Positions 17,645 to 27,143 are shown, numbered from the stretch's first letter. The stretch: DNA of 49,239 bases from Hellea sp. (GCA_020627655.1 JAHDGM010000019.1:1-49239), one strand, 5' to 3'. Program-made: numbers and translations. Notes: generated by a model from the letters alone, not told the origin.

Positions 17645-18457
17645 TTATTGATTCTTAAGCCATTGTTTCCAAATCAAGAAGATTTTTGGACCTTCAACCA
17701 GATAGCGTTTCCACAACCGTTTGGGTTCACTGAGCAGACGGAAAAGCCATTCCAGCCGAACTTGCTGCATCCATTTAGGCGCGCGTTTGGTCCGCCCGCC
17801 AATAAAATCCAAGCTAGCTCCCACGCATAATCCGAGGCCTTTGCAATCACCTCGTTCCAATGCGGCCTTAGCGACCATTTCCTGTTGTGGGGAGCCTACA
17901 CAGATAAAGACATAACGAGATGGGTGACGGGCTATAAACTCTGCGCATTTAGCAACTTCATCGGGTTTACGGCGCAGGCCCATGGGTGGTTCATAATGAT
18001 GAATTTTCTTGAGGCCGTATTTCCCGCGTACAATCGAGATGATCTCAATATCAGCCCCGATAACCGTAATAGGATCATCTTGCTGGATCACATTGTCAAA
18101 GAGTTGTTGGCTCAGGTCAGAGCCTGGAACAGCTTTCAGGGGAATATTTGATCGCGATGCTAAAAGCTCTAGAATGCGAGAGTCGCACACTGAAAGCCAT
18201 GCTGCTTCATATAATGGCTTGAAGATTTCCGGTTCTTTTGTCAGACGTACAATGTGATCGACATTAGGCGTAACGATATATCTAAAATCGTGATCAGCCG
18301 TTATGGATTTAGCGCGAGCTAATGTTTGTACTGGGTCAAGTGGATGAAACTCAGCCCCTAAAAATTCATATGAGCGCGGTTTCATCCGCCAGTCTATCTG
18401 TGCATTTGAGTCCGTTTCGGACGGCCCGTTATATGTATATTGTGCGTCGTGTGACAT
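17645..18457 (-). CDS. WecG/TagA/CpsF-family glycosyltransferase (GT26)
   Basis: Members add N-acetylmannosamine-type sugars to lipid-linked acceptors during surface polysaccharide synthesis. The family features are YIVTPNVDHIVRL, the SVCDSRI active-site stretch (an Asp where many members have NDG), VGSPQQEMVAKAAL, GLCVGASLDFIGG and RAPKWMQQVRLEWLFRL. I chose ATG 18457 because GGTGGGA precedes it; earlier ATGs at 18484 and 18469 lack a ribosome binding site. The basic C-terminus may mediate membrane association. It stands alone, away from any polysaccharide cluster. Confidence 0.88.
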   Translation of the reverse strand: MSHDAQYTYNGPSETDSNAQIDWRMKPRSYEFLGAEFHPLDPVQTLARAKSITADHDFRYIVTPNVDHIVRLTKEPEIFKPLYEAAWLSVCDSRILELLASRSNIPLKAVPGSDLSQQLFDNVIQQDDPITVIGADIEIISIVRGKYGLKKIHHYEPPMGLRRKPDEVAKCAEFIARHPSRYVFICVGSPQQEMVAKAALERGDCKGLGLCVGASLDFIGGRTKRAPKWMQQVRLEWLFRLLSEPKRLWKRYLVEGPKIFLIWKQWLKNQ

Positions 18458-18523
18458 ATTTCCCACCATTATTTGGTGGACCATAACAAAATAGTCTTAG
18501 AATAGGGTTTACGCTTTGAAGAT

Positions 18524-19711
18524 TTAGCGGGCGAGCTCTTTCATGGCATTTTCCAACCCGGAAAGCGTCATTGGGAACATCCTGTCTTGTCCAATTATGT
18601 CTTGTATCATTTGTGTGGATTGCGAATATTGCCAGTACTTTTCCTGGGTTGGGTTGATCCAGACAAGGTTTGGGTAAACATCCACAAAGCGCTGAAGCCA
18701 TAGAGCGCCCGGTTCATCATTCCAGTGTTCTACAGAACCGCCTCTTACAGCTATTTCGTAGGGGCTCATGGCAGCATCTCCAACAAGAACGACGCGATAA
18801 TCGGATGGATATTTATGCAGGATATCCCAAGTCGGTGTTACCTCACGCATTCGGCGGATATTGTCTTTCCAAACATGCTCGTACAGGCAATTATGGAAAT
18901 AGAAATATTCTAAATGCTTGAATTCGGATTTCGCTGCAGAAAACAAGTCTTCCACCTGTTTGACATGACCATCCATGGAGCCGCCAATGTCAAATAAGGC
19001 GAGGACTTTCACGGCATTACGTCGTTCAGGCCGCATATGAATATCCAGCCATCCCTGTTTAGCTGTGCCTTTAATTGTGCCGTCCAGATCAAATTCTTCA
19101 GCCGCGCCTTGGCGTGCAAACTTTCTTAGTCTTCGCAACGCTACTTTAATGTTACGAGTGCCGATTTCTTTGTCACCATCCAAGTTTTTAAATTGGCGTT
19201 TATCCCAGACCTTCACTGCTTTGCCGTGTCGGCCTTCTTTTTGGCCAATGCGTATGCCTTCAGGGTTAAATCCGTTTGCGCCAAAGGGAGAGGTGCCTGC
19301 AGTACCAATATTCTTATTGCCACCTTCATGGCGCTTGTCTTGGTTTTCAAGACGCTCACGTAGGGCTTCCATGATTTTGTCGAAGTCGCCTAGGCCTTCA
19401 ATTTCGGCCATTTCTTCGGGCGTTAGATATTTTTCTGCCATAGCTCGTAGCCAATCGACAGGTATTTCACCTTCAGCAGTACCGAATATATCGTCCAGAT
19501 ATTCCATCCCGCGAAAGACATGAGAAAAAACCTGATCAAATTTATCAAGATCACGTTCATCTTTAACAAGGGCGGTTCTGGATAAATAGTAAAACCCGTC
19601 TACGCTGTCTTCAGTGACGTTTTTATCGAGGCCCTCTAATAAAGTGAGGTATTCCCGTATGGTCACAGGGATTTTTGCAGAGCGTAATTCCGTAAAAAAG
19701 GTCTGAAACAT
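18524..19711 (-). CDS. VWA domain protein, CoxE-like
   Basis: The 395-residue protein matches the CoxE-like VWA family. The N-terminal half is helical (TIREYLTLLEGLD, YYLSRTALVKDERDLDKFDQVF). The VWA domain starts near residue 234 and its MIDAS is FDIGGSMDG (D241, G243, S245); the first Ser of the usual DxSxS is Gly. Such proteins usually work with a MoxR-type AAA ATPase to insert metals or remodel enzymes. No such ATPase gene is adjacent. A Gly/Asn-rich segment at ~130-150 is likely a flexible linker. It is cytosolic by appearance. Confidence 0.88.
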   Translation of the reverse strand: MFQTFFTELRSAKIPVTIREYLTLLEGLDKNVTEDSVDGFYYLSRTALVKDERDLDKFDQVFSHVFRGMEYLDDIFGTAEGEIPVDWLRAMAEKYLTPEEMAEIEGLGDFDKIMEALRERLENQDKRHEGGNKNIGTAGTSPFGANGFNPEGIRIGQKEGRHGKAVKVWDKRQFKNLDGDKEIGTRNIKVALRRLRKFARQGAAEEFDLDGTIKGTAKQGWLDIHMRPERRNAVKVLALFDIGGSMDGHVKQVEDLFSAAKSEFKHLEYFYFHNCLYEHVWKDNIRRMREVTPTWDILHKYPSDYRVVLVGDAAMSPYEIAVRGGSVEHWNDEPGALWLQRFVDVYPNLVWINPTQEKYWQYSQSTQMIQDIIGQDRMFPMTLSGLENAMKELAR

Positions 19712-20047
19712 AAAGCTGACCTAATCCCTAACCGGTTTGATATCAAGTTATGATCGACATTCATCTATATAGGCTGGACGGTTCTGAGCCACGGTAGCCA
19801 TGCATTCACCATTATGGGGTAATGTTGTTTTGTTTTTTGGAGCATGCGGCGATAAAACTGGCTTGCGTAAATAAGTGCGGTCAAAGTGAATTTTCAACAT
19901 TTCGGATGTTCCACTTTAAAGCGTTAATAATAACTGCAAAAACTATGAGCGCGCATGGATTTTTACTAGACAGTTTTGTAAAAATTTCTACATATGGTTG
20001 CGGGATAATCCAAATCTTACCAAAATAAAACCAAAAAGGGGAACTTA
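19712..20047. other. Divergent intergenic region between the VWA and M43 genes
   Basis: This 336-base AT-rich stretch separates two divergent genes and must hold both promoters. A short inverted repeat AACAT-TTCGG-ATGTT lies about 140 bases before the metallopeptidase, and AAAAAGGGGAACTTA gives a good ribosome binding site for the 20048 ATG. Open frames of 60-68 codons here lack ribosome binding sites and look random. I see no tRNA or riboswitch. Confidence 0.6.
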
Positions 20048-21022
20048 ATGAACAAGTTTGCAACTAAACTCGCTTTGTCGGCGTCAACCGTTTTTGCGTT
20101 CAGCATGATGTCATCTTTACCGGCAACTGCTCAGGATTACTCAGCATGGGACAATGCTAATCAAAACGCCAGTTTTAAACGCTGCGGTACACGCGATCTT
20201 TCAGAGCGCGAAATCGGTATGATCGAAGCGGCCGTTCAAAAGCGTATCAATAACGCCAAAAAACCAGATCACGCTGGTGGCGGCGGTGGGGGCAATGGCG
20301 GCGGCGGCGACGGCGGCGGCGGTGATGATACCACACGTCCAGCAGGTACTGTCGTCTTTGATACATATTTCCACGTCATGTGCGATGATAACGGCAATAA
20401 CTGTAGAAATACTCAGGCCGAAGTCGATGCTCAAATGGCAGTGTTAAATAATGCATTTGCGGGCGGTACAGGTGGTACGGCCACACCGTTTGCTTTTAAT
20501 TTGGTGCAAACAAATTTTGTAAAGAAAACAGACTGGCTGACCATTAGTAGCGGCAGCTCTCAAGAAACGGCTATGAAAAGCACACTTCGCCAAGGTGATG
20601 CAGCAACGCTGAATATTTACTCTACTAATCTTGATGGCGGTCTATTGGGTTGGGCTACCTTCCCAACTGATTATGCTTCTAATCCGCTGCGCGATGGTGT
20701 TGTGATTTTGGCTGAATCAGTTCCTGGCGGAACAGCCGCGCCTTATAATGAAGGTGATACCGGAACACACGAAGTGGGTCACTGGTTAGGTCTTTACCAC
20801 ACATTCCAAAGCGGTTGTCAGGGCGGCGATTTGGTTGCTGATACAGCGGCCGAGCGTTCGCCAGCCTACGGATGTCCAGTGGGTCGTGATACCTGTAAGA
20901 AAGGTGGCGAGCCGGATCCAATTTACAACTTCATGGATTACACAGACGATAGCTGTATGTTTGAATTCACAAACGGTCAGGCTTTCCGTGCTGACACACT
21001 GTCTCTGCAGTATCGTAAGTAA
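20048..21022 (+). CDS. Secreted M43 (pappalysin/cytophagalysin)-type zinc metallopeptidase
   Basis: The signal peptide ends near ATAQ (residue 29). A conserved pre-domain (QNASFKRCGTRDLSEREI, residues 40-56) precedes a glycine-rich linker (76-94). The catalytic domain has HEVGHWLGLYH with H241, E242, H245 and H251 as zinc ligands and general base, the metzincin pattern HExxHxxGxxH. The Met-turn is NFMDYTDDSC (M296). Several Cys likely form disulfides, as in other M43 enzymes. It is probably an extracellular protease for nutrient acquisition. It has its own terminator and is monocistronic. Confidence 0.93.
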   Translation: MNKFATKLALSASTVFAFSMMSSLPATAQDYSAWDNANQNASFKRCGTRDLSEREIGMIEAAVQKRINNAKKPDHAGGGGGGNGGGGDGGGGDDTTRPAGTVVFDTYFHVMCDDNGNNCRNTQAEVDAQMAVLNNAFAGGTGGTATPFAFNLVQTNFVKKTDWLTISSGSSQETAMKSTLRQGDAATLNIYSTNLDGGLLGWATFPTDYASNPLRDGVVILAESVPGGTAAPYNEGDTGTHEVGHWLGLYHTFQSGCQGGDLVADTAAERSPAYGCPVGRDTCKKGGEPDPIYNFMDYTDDSCMFEFTNGQAFRADTLSLQYRK

Positions 21023-21027
21023 AAATA

Positions 21028-21043
21028 GACTTATCCATAAGTC
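21028..21043 (+). repeat. Short inverted repeat before the terminator
   Basis: GACTTAT-CC-ATAAGTC is a perfect 7-bp inverted repeat six bases after the metallopeptidase stop and just before the terminator. It has no T run of its own. It may stabilise the mRNA 3' end. Confidence 0.5.
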
Positions 21044-21050
21044 AAAAATT

Positions 21051-21075
21051 AGGGTGCCTCTGGGCACCCTTTTTT
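21051..21075. terminator. Bidirectional intrinsic terminator
   Basis: AGGGTGCC and GGCACCCT form an 8-bp stem with a TCTG loop, followed by TTTTTT on the plus strand. It ends the metallopeptidase transcript. On the minus strand the stem is followed by AATTTTT, so it probably also ends the DUF533 gene. Confidence 0.92.
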
Positions 21076-21101
21076 ATTTGTGTATGAACTTTTAGAGAGA
21101 G

Positions 21102-21812
21102 CTAACCCGTTCTAATGTCTGTTTCGATACGGGCGGCAAGCTCGGGGTCAAGCCGTAGGGCCATGGCCAGATCATCCAGATAATCCCGTTCTTTTTCGTT
21201 TAGGCCATTTGCTATTCTGCAAGACGCCGCATAAATTTCGCGCTCTGCCTGCGGGCTATCAGCGAGTTTGGCAATCATGCGGGGATCTGCCGGTTGATCA
21301 AGGATATCGCCGAGGTCATCTGAGTCATGACTTTTGATCAATTCCATTTCTGATTTAGAGATGCGACCATCGGCTTTTGCTGCGGCTACCATGGCACGTA
21401 AAATGGCTTCCGATCGTTTTTCTGCTTCAGGGCCTTTGATCAGGCCAACAACTTCGCCTTTCCAATTTGCCGGCATCTTTCCGCCATTTTTCTGATAGGC
21501 TTTATACGCAACAGTACCTAGGCCTGCGAGGCCCCCAAGAGTTGCTAGCTTACGACCGGATTTAGAGGATAAGAGCAATAATAGGGCGCCTGCAGCTGCG
21601 CCGGTTCCAACGCCTTTGCGTAAAGCGTTTCGGATAGCGGGTGTATCCTCCAGGCCAAGTTTTTCGATCAACATGTCTTCGCTTTTTGAGGCGACTTCTT
21701 TGCCTTTTGCGGTCACGCCGCTTGTTGCCTCTTTACCGTCGGCGATGACTTCGCGTCCCGTTGAGAGTATTTGTTCCAATATGTTTTGAATATTTACGTT
21801 AGTTTGGTTCAT
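21102..21812 (-). CDS. DUF533 family protein with TerB-like domain
   Basis: I start at ATG 21812, which has GGGGAC six bases upstream; an in-frame ATG at 21824 would add four residues. The protein has an N-terminal helical part, a hydrophobic glycine-rich segment around residues 70-105 (GTGAAAGALLLLLSSKSGRKLATLGGLAGLG) that may insert in the inner membrane, and a C-terminal helical TerB-like domain with an acidic metal-binding look (AAAKADGRISKSEMELI). This matches DUF533/YebE. The function is unknown; related TerB domains link to metal or stress responses. Confidence 0.88.
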   Translation of the reverse strand: MNQTNVNIQNILEQILSTGREVIADGKEATSGVTAKGKEVASKSEDMLIEKLGLEDTPAIRNALRKGVGTGAAAGALLLLLSSKSGRKLATLGGLAGLGTVAYKAYQKNGGKMPANWKGEVVGLIKGPEAEKRSEAILRAMVAAAKADGRISKSEMELIKSHDSDDLGDILDQPADPRMIAKLADSPQAEREIYAASCRIANGLNEKERDYLDDLAMALRLDPELAARIETDIRTG

Positions 21813-21895
21813 GAACGTCCCCATTTTGTTTGAATATTAGTCGGCACTATCTCTATACTATCATCAAACATAAATGAATGGGGAATGAGGCGCAT

Positions 21896-24052
21896 ATGAA
21901 ATACATCAAAGTTGGTCTTTTAGTATTATTCGTAGGTGCGATTTTGCTAGGCTATTGGTTGAAGACCCCTAAGAGGGTTCAGCCAGATGTTATGGCCATA
22001 AAAGCAAATGCTGCAACATACGATGCGCGTATCATTCGTGACAATTGGGGCGTTGCTCATATTTTTGGAAAAACCGATCCGGACACATCATTTGGGCTGG
22101 GATATTCGCATGCAGAAGATGACTGGGCGACGATACAAGATGTTATTATGACCTCCCGCGGGGTCTCGGCTGAATATTATGGCAAGTCTGTCGCGCCTCA
22201 GGATTATATGTTTGATCTGTTACGCGTTCGCGAGGCTGTTAATGAGAAAGCGGATACCCATGTTACAGTGCCAGCTCGAGCTATGGCAAAAGCCTATGCT
22301 GACGGATTGAATTTGTGGGGCATTGAGAATCCAAAGGCGGTATTACCGGGCATTTTGCCCGTAACAGATAAAGATATTTTAGCGGGATATACTTGGGCAA
22401 CACCATTTTTCTATCGTATGGATGAAGTCCTAAAAGAACTTATGGCTGCTAGTGATGCGCCAGAAGTCAGTCCGTGGAAGAAGTTAAGTTCTGTAGATAA
22501 TCTTCCTGAAGCTGTACGCGGCTCAAATGCATTTGCAATTGCGCCTAAACGCAGCGCTGATGGGCATACAAGGCTTGTAATCAATTCGCATCAACCCATG
22601 GTGGGGCCTTATGCTTGGTTTGAGGCCCATGTTGTATCAGACGAAGGATTAAATTTAGCTGGGGCCGGATTCCCAGGAACCCCAATCTTAGCTCAAGGTG
22701 TCACGCCAACCCATGGATGGGGGCATACTGTTAATCGCCCTGACCTAGTGGATATTTATAGGTTGGAAACGGATGGAAAGAACAAGCCCAAACAGTATAA
22801 AATTGACGGTCAATGGAAGGACTTTGATATCCAAAAGGCCGAGTTTCGAGTTAAACTGTTTGGGCCATTTTCTCTTCGAGTCAGAAAAGATATGTACTGG
22901 TCGGATCATGGGCCTGTATTGGAAACGCCGCATGGATTTTATGCGTTACGCTATAGTGGTTTGCAGGCAATGGGCGCGCTCGATCAATGGTATGCTATGA
23001 GCAAAGCCAATAATCTTAAGGAGTGGAAAGCAGCAATCGCCCAAAATGGAGTGTTGAGCTTTAACATTATTTATGCCGATCATGAGGGCAATATAGGTGA
23101 GATTTACAACGCCAAAATGCCCAATAGAATTGATGGCCCAAAATGGGCTGAAACATTGCCGGGTAATGATTCATCCTTGATCTGGCAAAGCTATCGAAGT
23201 GTTGATGAGTTGCCGCAAATCTACAACCCGCAGAGCGGCTGGTTGTTTAGTGCGAATTCATCTCCCTTTTTTATTACAGAAGAGGGATATAATAATAAGC
23301 GCGAAGCATTTCCCGAAAGCTTTGGTATTGAAAACCGTATGACTAATCGGGCGCAACAGGCTCTTGCGTTATTTTCCAGAGATGAGGCCGTCACGCGGGA
23401 AGATCTTTTGCGTTATCGTGCAAACGGGCAATATCATCCAAATTCTAATCTACGGAAGATGGCGCGAGAAATCGCTGCTATGGATTTCGAAGATGAGACT
23501 TTATTCAAAGCCTGGAAGTTGATCAAAAACTGGAATGGTTCAACGGAAGTTCAAGACCGGCGCGCAGCCATCACTATTCTAACCGGGATGCACGCCATGG
23601 GTTATGAATTCATTGAAGATTTAATGCCGCTAGAGCAGGCTATGCAAGAAGCCGCAAAAGAACTTATAGAGGTTTACGGGCGAATGGATCCCCGTTGGGG
23701 GGAGGTGAACCGGTTGCGTCGAGGTGATGTGGATTTACCCTTACGCGGCGGCCCGGATACTTTAAGGGCTATTTATGGCCATTATGAAAACTTTGTTGAA
23801 AATAAAGGTCTAACGGCTGTAGCAGGTGATACCCATATTATGATTGCGGATTGGGACCAGGATGGTCAGCTTCGTGTCGACTCAATTCATCAATTTGGGG
23901 CGGCGACCCTGGATGAAACATCTCCGCATTATGCGGATCAGGCCGAATTATTTGCCAAGGGTGAGTATAAGTCCATGCCTATGACATTAGAAGCAGTCTT
24001 GCCACTGGCAACCAGGGATTATCGACCTGGGCAGTTTCTCAATAAGCCATAA
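21896..24052 (+). CDS. Penicillin acylase family (S45) N-terminal nucleophile hydrolase
   Basis: I start at ATG 21896, with GAGG just upstream, giving MKYIKVGLLVLFVGAILLGYWL as an N-terminal membrane anchor or uncleaved signal; an in-frame ATG at 21878 adds six residues. The alpha chain ends near VRG, and the beta chain begins with the catalytic Ser210 in GSNAFAIAP after self-cleavage. The family motifs INSHQPM, ILAQGVTPTHGWGHTVNRPD and the C-terminal GDTHIMIADWDQDG are present. Substrates in the family include beta-lactams, aculeacin-type lipopeptides and acyl-homoserine lactones; none can be chosen from sequence alone. It is likely periplasmic. Confidence 0.92.
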   Translation: MKYIKVGLLVLFVGAILLGYWLKTPKRVQPDVMAIKANAATYDARIIRDNWGVAHIFGKTDPDTSFGLGYSHAEDDWATIQDVIMTSRGVSAEYYGKSVAPQDYMFDLLRVREAVNEKADTHVTVPARAMAKAYADGLNLWGIENPKAVLPGILPVTDKDILAGYTWATPFFYRMDEVLKELMAASDAPEVSPWKKLSSVDNLPEAVRGSNAFAIAPKRSADGHTRLVINSHQPMVGPYAWFEAHVVSDEGLNLAGAGFPGTPILAQGVTPTHGWGHTVNRPDLVDIYRLETDGKNKPKQYKIDGQWKDFDIQKAEFRVKLFGPFSLRVRKDMYWSDHGPVLETPHGFYALRYSGLQAMGALDQWYAMSKANNLKEWKAAIAQNGVLSFNIIYADHEGNIGEIYNAKMPNRIDGPKWAETLPGNDSSLIWQSYRSVDELPQIYNPQSGWLFSANSSPFFITEEGYNNKREAFPESFGIENRMTNRAQQALALFSRDEAVTREDLLRYRANGQYHPNSNLRKMAREIAAMDFEDETLFKAWKLIKNWNGSTEVQDRRAAITILTGMHAMGYEFIEDLMPLEQAMQEAAKELIEVYGRMDPRWGEVNRLRRGDVDLPLRGGPDTLRAIYGHYENFVENKGLTAVAGDTHIMIADWDQDGQLRVDSIHQFGAATLDETSPHYADQAELFAKGEYKSMPMTLEAVLPLATRDYRPGQFLNKP

Positions 24053-24075
24053 AAAACCCTGCCTTAAAGGCAGGG
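24051..24075 (-). terminator. Intrinsic terminator of the DUF481 gene
   Basis: CCCTGCCT and AGGCAGGG form an 8-bp stem with a 3-base loop. On the minus strand the stem is followed by TTTTTT (the A run at 24051-24056), so it ends the gene at 24100-24858. It overlaps the stop of the plus-strand acylase, where no T run follows. Confidence 0.88.
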
Positions 24076-24099
24076 CGCAAATTCTGAATGTTCAGATAT

Positions 24100-24858
24100 T
24101 TATTTGATCGTGTAAACGACACCAAAACGAGCAGCCGTGTCAGTCTTTTCAGTTCCAGCAGGAACATCTGAGTGATGGTCGACACGGTATGAAATTCGAG
24201 CAGCCAAATTACCCATGAGTTGAGCACTCAGCCCAATTTCGTTCCAGATGTATGTATCGCTGTCTGACCAGATGATTTCGGTGTCATTATATAGTGAGAC
24301 ATTTTCATTCAGGGCGTAATCAAAGTCTGAGAAACCGCGTAGCGCGAGTTCGTTAGTCCGATCACTCATTACCCAAAGATTTGGCGTTACACTTGTATCT
24401 GTCACATCGCGAGACTTTTGAGAGCGATAACCTGCACCACCTTCAAGATTCCATGAAACAGGATCCGGCAGGATAACTTTATAACCAAGGCCTGTACCGA
24501 TGAAATATCCATCTTTATATGCCCCGAAACGATCTTGGTAATAATCTGCATTGGCATAAACATAAGCACGTTCGCTGATGTCACGATCGATTTGATAACC
24601 TAGAGCCCAACGTTGCTTGTTTTTGGAGCCAGAAACTTTGCCATAATCAACAAGGGCGTTAAATTTATGGCGCCACTTATCGTCTTCTTTTTCTACTTTC
24701 AGGCCTAAAGATAGATCTTCAGTTTCGGTATTACCTGTAGTTTTTCCGCCTGTCAGAGAGGCTTCGCCTGTCCAGCCATCCAGCATGCCTGTTTGTGCAA
24801 ATGATGTGCCCGCAAATGCAAGGCTAATTGCTGTGGCGATTGAAAGTTGTTTCAACAT
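24100..24858 (-). CDS. DUF481 (YdiY-like) outer-membrane protein
   Basis: The start is ATG 24858, after AAAAGGATTTTAAA, because it gives a clean signal peptide (MLKQLSIATAISLAFAGTSFAQ); an open frame extends 42 codons upstream but is not signal-like. The mature ~230 residues alternate polar and aromatic residues and end in RFGVVYTIK, a beta barrel. Openings such as WTGEASLTGGKTTGNTETEDLSLGLKV are typical of DUF481, formerly called salt-induced outer-membrane proteins. It is monocistronic with its own terminator. The function is unknown. Confidence 0.88.
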   Translation of the reverse strand: MLKQLSIATAISLAFAGTSFAQTGMLDGWTGEASLTGGKTTGNTETEDLSLGLKVEKEDDKWRHKFNALVDYGKVSGSKNKQRWALGYQIDRDISERAYVYANADYYQDRFGAYKDGYFIGTGLGYKVILPDPVSWNLEGGAGYRSQKSRDVTDTSVTPNLWVMSDRTNELALRGFSDFDYALNENVSLYNDTEIIWSDSDTYIWNEIGLSAQLMGNLAARISYRVDHHSDVPAGTEKTDTAARFGVVYTIK

Positions 24859-24996
24859 TTTAAAATCCTTTTTGTTTGCGTAAATTACGCGCGAGGCGGG
24901 GCAGTAAGGATTTATGGTGTATAAAATATGAACAAAAAGTTTGGACACTGTGCAAAGTTGTAGAGTGTTGCAATTTTGCAACAAGAGCGTGAGTTG

Positions 24997-27112
24997 CTAT
25001 TTTTTCAATTCTTCGATTTGATCACGGAGTTCTGCCGCTAACTCAAATTCCAGATTTTCAGCGGCTTCAAACATTTGCTTTTCAAGGTCGGCCATGACAG
25101 CAATAATATTGTCGCCAAACTTTTCGCGGGCCTCTTCTAGTAAGCCACGCTGAGGACGGCCTGTTTTCCCAAATTTATTGGATTTTTTGTGGCTAAAGGC
25201 GGCCTGGTCATCTTCGGCAACTTGATCTCTGACCACGTCTGACACGCCGCGCAGAACAGTTTGGGGCGTTATGCCGTATTTTTCATTGTGAGCTATTTGA
25301 ATATCACGGCGGCGCTTGGTTTCGTCCATGGCGCGCTGCATAGAGCCGGTGATTTTGTCTGCATAAAGCACAACATGAGCCTCGCTGTTTCGCGCTGCAC
25401 GGCCGATAGTCTGAACGAGAGACGTCTCAGAGCGCAGGAAACCTTCTTTGTCGGCATCCACCGACAAAAGCACATTCAGGGATATCCAGTCCTTCACGGA
25501 GCAGGTTAATACCGATCAAGACGTCAAAAACCCCAAGACGAAGATCCCGAATAATCTCGATACGCTCAAGTGTATCAATATCGCTATGCATATATCTGAC
25601 CCGTATGCCCTGATCATGCATATATTCTGTCAGATCCTCGGACATTTTCTTAGTCAGAGTCGTCACAAGAGATCGATACCCATTGGCAGCAACTTTACGA
25701 ACCTGATCAATCACATCATCGACTTGAGACGCGCCGTTCAGTGATACGGGACGGATTTCAACGGGTGGATCAATCAGACCTGTGGGGCGAATGACCTGTT
25801 CGGTGAAGACGCCGCTGGTTTTTTCTAATTCCCAATCACCCGGTGTGGCAGAGACATAAATAGTCTGAGGCCGCATGGCGTCCCATTCCTCGAATTTTAA
25901 CGGGCGGTTATCAAGGGCGGATGGGAGGCGAAAGCCATGTTCTGCGAGTGTCGATTTTCGGCTGTAATCACCCTTACTCATGGCCCCTATCTGTGAAACT
26001 GACACATGGCTTTCATCCATGAATAAGAGGGCGTTATCGGGCAGATATTCAAACATAGTCGGCGGGGGTTCACCCGGACCACGTCCTGTTAAATAACGGG
26101 AATAGTTCTCAATACCTGTGCAGAAACCCTGAGCGGCCATCATCTCAAGATCAAATTCAGTGCGTTGGGCCAGCCTTTGAGCTTCCAGAAGCCGTCCCAT
26201 ATCCTCATATTCCTTGAGGCGATGATTGAGCTCTTTCTTGATGCCTTTGATCGCCGTTTGTAGGGTAGGACGTGGTGTTACGTAGTGGCTATTGGCATAG
26301 ATCCTCACAGCGTCCAGTTTCTGAGTGGTTTTGCCAGTTAAGGGATCAAAAGCTGTAATGGCATCAACTTCATCACCAAAAAAGTCAATACGCCATGCCG
26401 TATCATCATAGTGGGCCGGGAAGACTTCAATCACATCGCCGCGAACTCGGAAAGTGCCGCGCGTGAAAGCAAGATCATTACGCTGATATTGCAACTCTAC
26501 CAATTGTGCCATCAATTCGCGGGGGTCCTTGCTATCGCCTTTTGCTATATCAACGGTCATGGCGGTATAGGTTTCAACAGAGCCAATGCCGTAAATGCAG
26601 GAGACTGAAGCAACAATAATACAATCATCCCGCTCTAAAATGGACCGGGTGGCAGCGTGGCGCATACGGTCAATCTGTTCATTTACGGAACTGTCTTTCT
26701 CGATGAATGTATCCGTTCGCGGCACATAAGCTTCCGGCTGATAATAATCATAATATGATACAAAATACTCGACCGAGTTATGAGGGAAGAAACTTTTGAA
26801 TTCGGCATAGAGCTGCGCCGCAAGAGTTTTGTTATGGGCCATGATCAGAGCGGGGCGCTGGGTTTCCTCAATGATCTTAGCCATAGTGAACGTCTTGCCT
26901 GAACCCGTGACGCCGAGAAGAACTTGATTGCGCTCTTTATCTTTGAGGCCGTCTACAAGTTCAGCAATAGCAGTAGGTTGATCACCCTTGGGTTCATATT
27001 CTGAAACCAATTGAAATTTCTTACCGCCTTCGACCTTCTGGGGCCGTGCAGGGCGGTGGGGAACCCAGGCGGCAGGTGCCTCTTGAAAGCTTTGATCAGG
27101 TGAATTGGCCAT
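24997..27112 (-). pseudogene. uvrB: Excinuclease ABC subunit B, frameshifted
   Basis: UvrB is the damage-verifying helicase of nucleotide excision repair. From 27112 the frame reads normally: Walker A GVTGSGKT (67-74), the beta-hairpin [25 protein letters not shown], and [16 protein letters not shown]. At V550 (25463-25465) it shifts and stops near 25427. The rest is in the +1 frame: [22 protein letters not shown] (helicase motif VI) and the C-terminal UVR domain (FEAAENLEFELAAELRDQ) to 24997. Compared with the usual ECALVAxLDADKEG, only 7 bases lie where 12 are expected, a net loss of 5. A perfect 8-bp inverted repeat spans the lesion. It could be a real null allele or an assembly error; the remaining sequence is undecayed. 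Confidence 0.9.
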
Positions 27113-27143
27113 TGAGAAATAGTTAGCGCCTCTGGCCTAATAT

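Noticed and set aside
19822-20028. 68-codon frame in the divergent intergenic region
   Set aside because: It lacks a ribosome binding site, overlaps an equally long antisense frame and has no recognisable protein pattern.
20273-20330. GGC-rich stretch as a tandem repeat or CRISPR-like element
   Set aside because: It is the coding sequence of a glycine-rich linker in the metallopeptidase.
24997-25497. Separate 166-codon gene for the C-terminal part of uvrB
   Set aside because: Its only start is a GTG inside a conserved uvrB motif with no ribosome binding site; it is the shifted continuation of uvrB.
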